From the NCBI GenBank assembly GCA_030604545.1, contig JAUVVS010000064.1, forward strand, positions 1 to 8,316: 8,316 nucleotides of DNA, written 5' to 3'. Of the stretch, positions 1 through 6,021 are shown piece after piece. The notes under the pieces were generated by a model. The model was not told where the DNA came from, did no database searches, and saw only the letters and a list, made by a program, of their open reading frames with translations. Position numbers and translations under genes: made by a program. The first letter of the stretch is position 1. Every line of letters begins with the position of its first letter. The stretch is from Deltaproteobacteria bacterium. Its GTDB lineage: Bacteria > Desulfobacterota > Desulfobacteria > Desulfobacterales > JAUVVS01.

Positions 1-6
1 CTGTGA

Positions 7-861
7 TCACATAGTACGCGCCAAAGTGAGGACATCTACCTGCTTTGCACCGCCACGCAATAGAACCTTGGCACATTCATCTACTGTTGCTCCCGTGGTA
101 TAAACATCATCCACAAGGAGTATCCTTTTGTCAAAAACTTTCGAGGAATCTTCGATACTGAAAGCATTCTTTATATTTGCCATCCGTTTCTTTCTGCCCA
201 AACCCGTCTGTGGTTCTGTCCAAACACTCCTAATAAAAAAATAATCTGCTCCCTGAATATATGGTATTTCAACATTCAAAGACCTAGCAATATCTTCCCA
301 GTCCTTAATTAAAAGAAAGGACTGATTAAAGCCCCGCTTCCTTAGTCTTTTTTTATGAAGGGGAACGGGCATAATAATATCTATGCTGCTCATATCCCAA
401 TATCGAATAAGCGTAGAGAAAAGGAGCATTCCAAGTGGTCCGGCAAGCTGAACTCTTCCTTTATATTTTAAACAATGGATTACCTCCATAAATGTTTGGT
501 CATAAACACCAGAGGCACGGGCAATCCTGAATCTCCTTGGTGACACTATACATTCACCACAAATATGATCCTCCCCTTCGCGGCTTTTAAACATAATGCC
601 ACATTTGTTGCAAATTGGAGATTCAATCGACAAAAAACCTCTTGAGCAGGATGGACACAAAAAAGTAGCCATCAACATGCTAAAGTTAATATTATTTCGA
701 TAATTTAATAAAGATTTATAATAAAGACCCTTTTTTGGAAAACAGCCGTTTTGAGCTTGTATTAGATGGAAAAAAGATCCGCACACTAAGCACTGCGTTG
801 GGAAAAGAGCCTCTCTCAAAGATCTCATTATCCGTATCAGTGTTTTTTTAAGACTAACCAA
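7..861 (-). CDS. comF: ComF family amidophosphoribosyltransferase-like protein
   Basis: A 284-residue protein of the ComF/GntX family. The N-terminal half has four CxxC pairs (C24/C27, C69/C72, C84/C87, C101/C104), as in the zinc-ribbon part of ComF proteins. The C-terminal half is a type I phosphoribosyltransferase fold, with the PRPP-binding signature LVDDVYTTGAT at about 249-259 and the family's KRGFNQS stretch near 175. ComF is required for DNA uptake in naturally competent bacteria, but homologues occur widely in species with no known competence, so the role here is open. A stretch of about 40 residues between the first two CxxC pairs is longer than I expect for the family. The start is TTG at 861, with AAGGA about 12 bases upstream; ATG at residue 12 is the alternative. 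It overlaps the end of icd by 8 bp, which suggests translational coupling. Family call is firm, cellular role is not. Confidence 0.9.
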   Translation of the reverse strand: MVSLKKTLIRIMRSLREALFPTQCLVCGSFFHLIQAQNGCFPKKGLYYKSLLNYRNNINFSMLMATFLCPSCSRGFLSIESPICNKCGIMFKSREGEDHICGECIVSPRRFRIARASGVYDQTFMEVIHCLKYKGRVQLAGPLGMLLFSTLIRYWDMSSIDIIMPVPLHKKRLRKRGFNQSFLLIKDWEDIARSLNVEIPYIQGADYFFIRSVWTEPQTGLGRKKRMANIKNAFSIEDSSKVFDKRILLVDDVYTTGATVDECAKVLLRGGAKQVDVLTLARTM

Positions 862-2077
862 TATTTTCTACGATCCTTTTGGCAAACTCTGAGCACTTTA
901 CCTCTTTCGCCCCTTCCATTTGACGGGCCAGATCGTATGTTACCGTACCATTTTTTATGGTAGAAACAAGTGCCTGTCTGATTAATGTTGAAGCCTTTTT
1001 CCATCCAATATAATCGAGCATCATCGCTCCTGAAAGAATCAATGAGCTTGGATTTACCTTGTCAAGACCCGCATATTTGGGCGCTGTACCATGTGTTGCT
1101 TCAAAAACCGCACACATGTCACCGATATTTGCGCCTGGAGCCATGCCAAGCCCGCCGACTTGAGCTGCCAGTGCATCAGAAATGTAGTCTCCATTCAAGT
1201 TAGAAGTTGCAATAACATGGTATTCTTCAGGCCGAAGAAGCACTTGCTGAAACAACATATCAGCAATACGATCTTTTATTAAAACCTTTCCTTCTGGTTG
1301 TTTGCCGTTGCAAATATCAAATAGTTCCTCTTCTGTTATGGTCTTATCCTTAAACCTCTCCTTGGCAACTTCGTACCCCCATTTTCTAAAAGCCCCCTCT
1401 GTAAACTTCATAATATTACCCTTGTGCATCAGGGTTACACTCGGCAAACTTTTATCAAGCGCATATGAAATCGCCTTTGTTACCAGTCTTTTGGTATTTT
1501 TTTCGCTTATCGGCTTTATACCGATACCTGTATCACCCGATAGGGAAAACCCCATCTCTTCTTTAAGAAAGGATATAATAGATTCTGCTTCATCACTTCC
1601 TGATTGCCATTCAATTCCTGCATAAACATCCTCCGTGTTCTCTCGAAAGACGACCATGTCAATCTTTTCAGGATTCTTCATAGGACTTGGAACAGCATCT
1701 ATATGCTTTACAGGACGGATGCAGGCATAAAGATCAAGCTTCTGCCGTATCGCAACGTTTATGCTTCTCATCCCTTTTCCCACCGGAGTAGTCAACGGTC
1801 CTTTTATGGCAACCACATATTCTTTGACGGCATCTAGAGTTTCCTTTGGCAGCCACTCACCTGTTTTATGATACCCTTTTTCGCCGGCATAAAGCTCAAG
1901 CCACGATATCTTTCTTTGGTTATTATACGCTCTATGTACCGCGCTTTCAATAACCATTCTTGCTGCACACCATATGTCAGGACCTATTCCATCCCCTTCA
2001 ATGAAAGGGAGGATGGGAAAATCCGGAACATATTGGATACCGTCACTCTGTTTTATTATTCTGTCCTTTTTTTCCAT
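854..2077 (-). CDS. icd: Isocitrate dehydrogenase, NADP-dependent
   Basis: A 407-residue homodimeric-type isocitrate dehydrogenase, which converts isocitrate to 2-oxoglutarate and CO2 in the cytoplasm (TCA cycle; run in reverse in some anaerobes). It aligns along its full length with my recollection of E. coli Icd. Substrate residues are visible: S105 and N107 in the RSINVAIR segment, R111, R121, R145, Y152, K219, and metal ligands D273, D297 and D301. The cofactor residues K334, Y335, V341, Y381 and R385 match those that set NADP preference in E. coli. S105 corresponds to the serine phosphorylated by the E. coli IDH kinase; no such kinase is in the window. The frame stays open upstream to 2125, but those 16 residues run into repeat sequence and the family begins near the ATG at 2077, which I chose. 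No strong Shine-Dalgarno is visible. It overlaps comF by 8 bp and follows rlmB across a repeat-filled gap. Confidence 0.96.
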   Translation of the reverse strand: MEKKDRIIKQSDGIQYVPDFPILPFIEGDGIGPDIWCAARMVIESAVHRAYNNQRKISWLELYAGEKGYHKTGEWLPKETLDAVKEYVVAIKGPLTTPVGKGMRSINVAIRQKLDLYACIRPVKHIDAVPSPMKNPEKIDMVVFRENTEDVYAGIEWQSGSDEAESIISFLKEEMGFSLSGDTGIGIKPISEKNTKRLVTKAISYALDKSLPSVTLMHKGNIMKFTEGAFRKWGYEVAKERFKDKTITEEELFDICNGKQPEGKVLIKDRIADMLFQQVLLRPEEYHVIATSNLNGDYISDALAAQVGGLGMAPGANIGDMCAVFEATHGTAPKYAGLDKVNPSSLILSGAMMLDYIGWKKASTLIRQALVSTIKNGTVTYDLARQMEGAKEVKCSEFAKRIVENIG

Positions 2078-2102
2078 AGTTATATCAATTTGTAATAGTT
2101 GA

Positions 2103-2229
2103 GCCACAAAGGCACCAAGACACAAAGGTTATATAATATAATTCTTTGTAGGCGTTCACATGTTCAGATTTCACTCCGTTAAATTCCCCGAAGCGAACCC
2201 TATTCTTTGTGCCTTTGTGCCTTAGTGGC
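2103..2229. repeat. Inverted pair of CTTTGTG-type dispersed repeats
   Basis: The 165-bp gap between rlmB and icd contains two 26-bp arms, 2103-2128 and 2204-2229. They are inverted copies matching at 22 of 26 positions, with 75 bases between them. The motif reads roughly CTTTGTGTCTTGGTGCC followed by TTTGTGGC. Partial copies occur at 2995-3006, inside the first codons of rlmB, and in decayed form around 3961-3976 upstream of remA. In the rlmB-icd transcript the pair could fold into a long stem, which may protect mRNA ends or slow read-through; this is inference. I recognise the motif as a common intergenic repeat type but cannot name a family. Confidence 0.75.
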
Positions 2230-2241
2230 CGAACTTTTACT

Positions 2242-3009
2242 TCAATTTTTATATTTTCTCTGCCTGAACACCTCATACATGACAACCGCACCTGCCACGG
2301 AGGCATTCAGAGAATCTATCTGTCCAGCCTGAGGAATAGAAATCAGAAAATCACAATATTTTTTTATAAGTGGACGAATACCTTTTCCTTCTCCACCAAT
2401 TACAACTGCTAAAGGATAAGTTAAATCACTGGCATAAATTGATTTCTCTGCATCCTTATCCATTCCTGCTATCCAGAGTCCTTTTTTTCGTAAGTCCTTA
2501 ATCGTATTTGCCATATTAGTTGTTTTTGCCAGAAAGACATGCTCAAGGGCACCTGCAGAAGCTTTGGATACGGTTGGTGTAGGTGAAGCTGATCGATTTC
2601 TTGGAATGATAATACCGTCGACCCCGACACAAACCGCCGTCCTGACCAGAGCGCCTAGATTTTGAGGATCTAAAACATTATCTATAATCAGTAAAAAGTT
2701 ATCACAATTTGGCAACTTAGGTTTATCAATGATATCAGAAATATTCGCCAAGGGATATGGACTTGCCTTTAATCCGATTCCCTGATGCATATCGGAACCT
2801 GTTATCGATTTGAGCTGATATGGTTTTACACTTTTTACTGGAATTTTTAAGGATTCTGTAATCTTAATCACCTTTTCAAGTCGCTTTGAAATCTTATCTT
2901 TTGCAATATAGACTTCAAAAAAGTCTCTTCTGGCTGCCCTGAGGGCTTCGAATACAGGATGAATCCCATAGATTATTTCAGTCTTCACTTTTTTCTTTGT
3001 GCCTTTCAA
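2242..3009 (-). CDS. rlmB: 23S rRNA (guanosine-2'-O-)-methyltransferase RlmB, SpoU/TrmH family
   Basis: A 255-residue SPOUT-fold methyltransferase that uses SAM to methylate a ribose 2'-OH; RlmB of E. coli modifies G2251 in the 23S rRNA P-loop. The N-terminal substrate-binding domain opens with EIIYGIHPVFEALR (11-24). The three SPOUT motifs follow: DPQNLGALVRTA (114-125, with R123), VVIGGEGKGI (202-211) and IPQAGQIDSLNASVAG (225-240), which forms the knotted SAM site. The subfamily call (RlmB rather than TrmH or another SpoU member) rests on length and the N-terminal domain. The start is uncertain: TTG at 3009 has no Shine-Dalgarno, and its first codons coincide with a CTTTGTG repeat fragment (2995-3006); GTG at 2988 would drop seven residues and still keep the whole domain. 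It lies 23 bp after gmk, so it is probably in the same transcript. Confidence 0.93.
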   Translation of the reverse strand: MKGTKKKVKTEIIYGIHPVFEALRAARRDFFEVYIAKDKISKRLEKVIKITESLKIPVKSVKPYQLKSITGSDMHQGIGLKASPYPLANISDIIDKPKLPNCDNFLLIIDNVLDPQNLGALVRTAVCVGVDGIIIPRNRSASPTPTVSKASAGALEHVFLAKTTNMANTIKDLRKKGLWIAGMDKDAEKSIYASDLTYPLAVVIGGEGKGIRPLIKKYCDFLISIPQAGQIDSLNASVAGAVVMYEVFRQRKYKN

Positions 3010-3032
3010 TAAATCAACGATTTGATAAATTC

Positions 3033-3665
3033 CTATACTATATAGTTATTACTTGAGCGGTATTTACTTATTATGGATACTAGCTCAGAAACAGCTGATG
3101 GCAGCTTATCATTCACAATAATATGACGGTAGATGCCCCTTTTTTCCATTTCCTTTTCTGCGTCCGCAAGACGTTTTGCCATCACATCTTTGCTGTCAGT
3201 GCCTCTAGATTGTAAACGGGTACGAAGAGAATCCAATGAAGGGGGCATGATGAAAATAGTAATACTATCAGGATATCGCTCAAGAACCTGAAAAGTACCT
3301 TGAACATCAATATCTATAAGAATATCTTTCCCGGAAGATAAATTCTTTTCTAGAAATTCGGCGGAAGTGCCGTACAAATTACCATGAACCTCTGCCCACT
3401 CCGCCAATTTATTTTTTTTAACCCTTTCTAAAAAATCATCTCTTGTAATAAAATAGTAGTCATCTCCATCCTTTTCCCCTCGCCGGGGCTTTCTTGTAGT
3501 ATATGATACCGAATAAAGTAAATCTTGAAATTGATGCTGTACGGCATTGCGAAGGGTTGTCTTTCCTGTACCTGACGGAGCAGATATAATAAAAAGATGA
3601 CCACGGTTATCAATTACGTTTAATCCTTGCTTTGCACTGGATTGGTCTATTTCCCGATTATTCAT
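3033..3665 (-). CDS. gmk: Guanylate kinase
   Basis: A 210-residue cytoplasmic kinase that converts GMP and ATP to GDP and ADP, essential for GTP supply. The P-loop APSGTGKTT is at 29-37. The GMP-binding segment includes TTRKPRRGE (56-64) and YGT (98-100), the DIDVQG motif is at 118-123, and the arginine-rich lid RLQSRGTDS is at 150-158. It has about 20 residues ahead of the core, slightly longer than E. coli Gmk. ATG at 3665 lies 6 bp after the remA stop, with no Shine-Dalgarno of its own, which suggests coupled translation with remA. The yicC-remA-gmk order matches the conserved yloC-remA-gmk cluster of Gram-positive bacteria, except that rpoZ, which often follows there, is replaced by rlmB. 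Confidence 0.97.
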   Translation of the reverse strand: MNNREIDQSSAKQGLNVIDNRGHLFIISAPSGTGKTTLRNAVQHQFQDLLYSVSYTTRKPRRGEKDGDDYYFITRDDFLERVKKNKLAEWAEVHGNLYGTSAEFLEKNLSSGKDILIDIDVQGTFQVLERYPDSITIFIMPPSLDSLRTRLQSRGTDSKDVMAKRLADAEKEMEKRGIYRHIIVNDKLPSAVSELVSIISKYRSSNNYIV

Positions 3666-3671
3666 AACAAG

Positions 3672-3926
3672 CTATTGTTGTTCTAAAAGGGTTGCATAAC
3701 GCTGGGATATTGTTTCAGCTTGCATGGCGGAAAGGACAACATGATTGCTATCCATGATAATTATAGAGCGGGTTCTGCGGCCATGTGTTGCGTCGATAAG
3801 ACGCTTGTCATCTCTGGCTTCATCTTTAAGGCGCTTCAGCGGTGCAGAATTGGGTGATACGATGGCTACAACTCGATCAACAACAACAGTACTTCCAAAT
3901 CCAATGTTCAACAGACTTTGATCCAT
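3672..3926 (-). CDS. remA: RemA family (DUF370) regulatory protein
   Basis: An 84-residue protein closely resembling Bacillus subtilis RemA, a DNA-binding activator of biofilm-matrix and osmoprotection genes that forms ring-shaped oligomers. Conserved stretches are LNIGFGSTVVVDRVVAIVSP (6-25), SAPLKRL (27-33) and LIDATHGRRTRSIIIMDSNH (43-62). The last contains the GRRTR cluster (49-53), basic residues implicated in DNA contact in B. subtilis. ATG at 3926 is preceded by GGGGG at a short spacing of 4 bases. It lies directly upstream of gmk and downstream of yicC, the same neighbours as in Gram-positive genomes. The regulated genes in Gram-negative deltaproteobacteria are unknown to me, so only the family is certain. 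Confidence 0.92.
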   Translation of the reverse strand: MDQSLLNIGFGSTVVVDRVVAIVSPNSAPLKRLKDEARDDKRLIDATHGRRTRSIIIMDSNHVVLSAMQAETISQRYATLLEQQ

Positions 3927-4009
3927 ATTACCCCCAAATATTAGTTTCTTAGTTCTGAAATTTGTGCTTTTGTGGTAAAAGATTTTAGCTGGTATTGTGT
4001 CTTCGAACG

Positions 4010-4151
4010 ATTTCAGATTTCAGATTTCAGATTGAAGATTTAAGGAATTTTCCCATTTTTATTTAAAACAGCGGAGCGACACGCGGCGCAAGCGCCTGCG
4101 CTGCGCGAGCGACTTCCATAAATCTAAAATCATCAATCTGCAATCTACAAT
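4010..4151. repeat. Heptad-repeat inverted element with GC-rich apex
   Basis: This fills most of the 232-bp yicC-remA spacer (3927-4158). The left arm is three tandem ATTTCAG units plus ATTGAAG (4010-4037). The right arm is five 7-base units, CATAAAT, CTAAAAT, CATCAAT, CTGCAAT and CTACAAT (4117-4151). The arms are inverted relative to each other: 4017-4040 pairs with the right arm at about 20 of 24 positions. Between them lies a strongly GC-rich hairpin, 4082-4107: CGCG and GCGCA pair with TGCGC and CGCG around the loop AGCGCC, with a 2-base bulge. GAGCGAC flanks the hairpin on both sides (4074-4080, 4107-4113). There is no ORF inside. It could be a MITE-like or REP-like element; I cannot assign a family or see a clear target duplication. 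Confidence 0.65.
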
Positions 4152-4158
4152 CCCATAG

Positions 4159-5040
4159 TTATTCCACGTTCTGTAACTGCTCCCTTATCTTTTCAAGTTC
4201 AGACTTAACTTCAACAATCATATGGGAAATATTTGCGCTTTGTACTTTTGAACCCATGGTGTTGAATTCCCTGTTAAACTCCTGTAACAAAAAATTAAGC
4301 TTCCGTCCTGCAGATTCATCTGAATCGATGGTGTCACGAAACTGCTTTATATGGCTCTTCGCTCTTAAAATTTCTTCTGAAATATCACTTTTATCAGCAA
4401 GAAAAGCCGCCTCTTGGGCTATACGCACAGGTTCTATTTCAGCCACACCCTTGGTTAAAACCGATATACGCTCTTTTAGACGCTCCTGATAATACGACAA
4501 AAGATTATCAGACTCTTTTTCGATCTTTTCAATAGATTGTTCTATAAAATTAAGCCGTCCATGAAAATCCTTAGCGATAAAATCCCCCTCCTTTCTCCGC
4601 ATTGCATCAAGATCATCTATCGCATTGTTAATACAATCTTCAATAGCAGGCAAGCCAGCCTCAATGTTCCTATTTCTTTCAGTGGGCATTATGACTCCGT
4701 CCTCGCGAGCCAAAAGGTCTACAGATATTTCAGGATCAAGGTTAAAATCATTTTTCAATCGTCTAAGGGCATCATGATATGCTTTGGCTTTTGGCATATT
4801 GATTTCATAATCATATCCTTCATCGAAATCTTTTTTGATCTGCACCTTAGCCTCGATGTGACCTCTCGTAACCCTTTTTGCAATCAGACTCCTTATTTTA
4901 TCCTCCAAAAGATGATACCCGTGTGGAACACGCAAAACAATGTCTAGATGCCTGCTGTTGTATGATCGTATCTCAAATATGACCATGAATCCCTTATTTG
5001 TTTTTTCCACCCTTGCGTAGCCGGTCATGCTTTTTATCAT
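4159..5040 (-). CDS. yicC: YicC/YloC family endoribonuclease
   Basis: A 293-residue protein, the usual length for the YicC family. The N-terminal YicC-like domain begins with the signature MIKSMTGYAR (1-10) and EIRSYNSRHLDI (23-34). The C-terminal DUF1732 domain holds the conserved acidic and basic run ADKSDISEEILRAKSHIKQF (215-234) and the terminal segment FNREFNTMGSKVQS (255-268) and VEVKSELEKIREQ (277-289). A central charged region (about 140-200) is probably coiled coil. E. coli YicC and B. subtilis YloC have been described as endoribonucleases acting in RNA decay; that function is carried over by family. ATG at 5040 fits the family start exactly, although only a weak AGAAAAAA precedes it. 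It heads the yicC-remA-gmk block, with a repeat element in the gap to remA. Confidence 0.94.
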   Translation of the reverse strand: MIKSMTGYARVEKTNKGFMVIFEIRSYNSRHLDIVLRVPHGYHLLEDKIRSLIAKRVTRGHIEAKVQIKKDFDEGYDYEINMPKAKAYHDALRRLKNDFNLDPEISVDLLAREDGVIMPTERNRNIEAGLPAIEDCINNAIDDLDAMRRKEGDFIAKDFHGRLNFIEQSIEKIEKESDNLLSYYQERLKERISVLTKGVAEIEPVRIAQEAAFLADKSDISEEILRAKSHIKQFRDTIDSDESAGRKLNFLLQEFNREFNTMGSKVQSANISHMIVEVKSELEKIREQLQNVE

Positions 5041-5059
5041 TTTTTTCTATTTTATATTA

Positions 5060-5083
5060 GACAGGATTTACAGGATTAACATG
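5060..5083. repeat. GACAGGAT-type short dispersed repeat
   Basis: The sequence GACAGGATTTACAGGATTAA followed by CATG lies just upstream of yicC. It contains the CAGGAT unit twice. A shortened version, GACAGGATAACATG, forms part of the left arm of the palindrome in the lpxL leader (6822-6835), so the two sites appear to belong to one small repeat family. There is no coding content. Confidence 0.5.
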
Positions 5084-5085
5084 AT

Positions 5086-5114
5086 ATTATATTTCTCTTG
5101 CCAAAGTCTGCTGA
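5086..5114 (-). promoter_or_regulatory. Possible sigma70 promoter for yicC
   Basis: On the minus strand a perfect TATAAT (5091-5086) sits about 46 bases upstream of the yicC start codon. The hexamer at -35 with a 17-bp spacer is TCAGCA (5114-5109), which matches the consensus at only three positions. It is therefore a weak call based mainly on the -10 box. Confidence 0.3.
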
Positions 5115-5143
5115 TTTAGCCACAGGAATCATTGCCTGAAAAA

Positions 5144-5151
5144 GAACTCTG
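5144..5151. repeat. Left copy of 8-bp target-site duplication (element A)
   Basis: GAACTCTG immediately precedes the GTAACC end of element A, and the identical octamer follows its GGTTAC end at 5494-5501. A perfect 8-bp duplication at exactly the element boundaries is the footprint of a transposition event. Confidence 0.85.
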
Positions 5152-5493
5152 GTAACCGTTCTCCGTTCAGAGGTTCAGGGTTAAGGGTTTAAGATTTTTT
5201 CATATTTTTGCTTGTAATCTCAGTGCAAGCTCGCTCGGCTAATTTAAAGGCTTGAATGAATTCTGCATTAGATTCAAAATCAAAGATTTTAACTACCTAG
5301 CAGTTAAACTTTGAACTCTAAACCGTGAATAGTTATGGTGTAAGACCGTTTTAAATACCGAAGAAAACAAACAAACTCGGGGCTTGTTTCCGAATCGAAT
5401 GCTTCAGCAATATTGTGCACAGTTCAGATTTGTGAGGTGAACCAACAATTTCTGAACCCTGAACCTCTGAACCCTGAACCCGTGAACGGTTAC
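5152..5493. mobile_element. IS66-type MITE, copy A
   Basis: A 342-bp non-coding element. It starts GTAACCGTTC and ends GAACGGTTAC, a perfect 10-bp terminal inverted repeat, followed inward by GGTTCAGGGTTCAG-like tandem tracts in opposite orientation at the two ends. The 142-bp left arm (5152-5293) and 64-bp right arm (5430-5493) match copy B without gaps at roughly 89% and 94%. The 136-bp middle (5294-5429) is unrelated to that of copy B. It is flanked by the 8-bp duplication GAACTCTG. Ends of the form GTAA with 8-bp duplications are typical of the IS66 family, so it was probably moved in trans by an IS66 transposase encoded elsewhere; it carries no transposase itself. Its terminal GTTAC supplies the stop codon of the DUF4416 gene. 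Confidence 0.82.
5252..5277. repeat. Conserved hairpin in element A left arm
   Basis: TTGAAT (5252-5257) pairs with ATTCAA (5272-5277) around a 14-base loop. In copy B the same positions read TCGAAT and ATTCGA (6122-6127, 6142-6147): one base pair has changed from T-A to C-G on both sides, so pairing is kept. This is a small sign that the hairpin itself is under constraint. Confidence 0.5.
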
Positions 5494-6020
5494 GAACTCT
5501 GCTTTAAATCAGCTATATATTTATTACGCACATGTTCAAGGTAAGCAAGCATGTTTTTATCGGTATAATCGGGATATGTCCAAGGTAATTTTTGAAAAGC
5601 ACCCTTCGTATAAATCAGTGTCAAATCGGCATAAATGCCTTTCCCGATATAAATCCTGTGAGTATAATTTTTTCCTGTTGCCAAGACAAACCTTTCATGA
5701 AGCATATACCCCGGATCTATATTGACCATCCTTTTACCGTTTTTTGAATATTTTAATTCAAGATCATTGGTTATGTCCTTTATCTTTACCAGATCATTTT
5801 GTTTTATTAATTTTTTAAAGGCCAGCAAACGCCTGAAAAGAGGTGCCCCCATTTCAGCTTCATAATAGTTTGTATAATCAAAGGGTAACCATGAACTTAT
5901 CAGGTCAATAACATCAAATTGTTCTGATAGTTCTTTTGCTAAAGGATCAAGAAGGCCATTTTCCTTCATGAAAAGACCTATAATAAGTTTTGCAGGCTTC
6001 GGGCTCTTTGGGATACTCAT
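5490..6020 (-). CDS. DUF4416 family protein of unknown function
   Basis: A 176-residue protein of the DUF4416 family, seen mostly in deltaproteobacteria and relatives; no biochemical role is established. It opens MSIPKSPKPAKLIIGLF, as the family usually does, then shows FDYTNYYEAEMG (47-58), NIDPGY (100-105), HRIYIGKGIYADLTLIYTKG (121-140) and WTYPDY (147-152), all family hallmarks. It has no signal peptide or membrane segment, so it is probably cytoplasmic. The gene is enclosed by two MITE copies. The start codon (6018-6020) is one base from the end of copy B, so no native ribosome-binding site remains and none is obvious in the element. The stop codon TAA (5490-5492) lies inside copy A. Without copy A and one target duplication the frame would continue SFSGNDSCG to a TAA at 5116-5118, giving about 184 residues. 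The conserved core is intact, so it may still function. Confidence 0.9.
   Translation of the reverse strand: MSIPKSPKPAKLIIGLFMKENGLLDPLAKELSEQFDVIDLISSWLPFDYTNYYEAEMGAPLFRRLLAFKKLIKQNDLVKIKDITNDLELKYSKNGKRMVNIDPGYMLHERFVLATGKNYTHRIYIGKGIYADLTLIYTKGAFQKLPWTYPDYTDKNMLAYLEHVRNKYIADLKQSS
5494..5501. repeat. Right copy of 8-bp target-site duplication (element A)
   Basis: GAACTCTG, identical to 5144-5151. On the minus strand it encodes the last residues of the present DUF4416 protein (Gln-Ser-Ser), so the element landed within the 3' coding end of that gene. Confidence 0.85.
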
Positions 6021-6021
6021 G

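Noticed and set aside
2085..2306. Small open frame across the rlmB-icd gap
   Set aside because: It overlaps the end of rlmB and runs through both repeat arms; its amino-acid sequence reflects the repeats, with no domain.
3927..4009. Separate promoter for remA
   Set aside because: TAAAAT is present on the minus strand, but the hexamer 17 bp upstream does not resemble a -35 box.
4537..4947. Plus-strand open frame of 136 codons
   Set aside because: It lies wholly inside yicC on the opposite strand, and its product has no recognisable family features.
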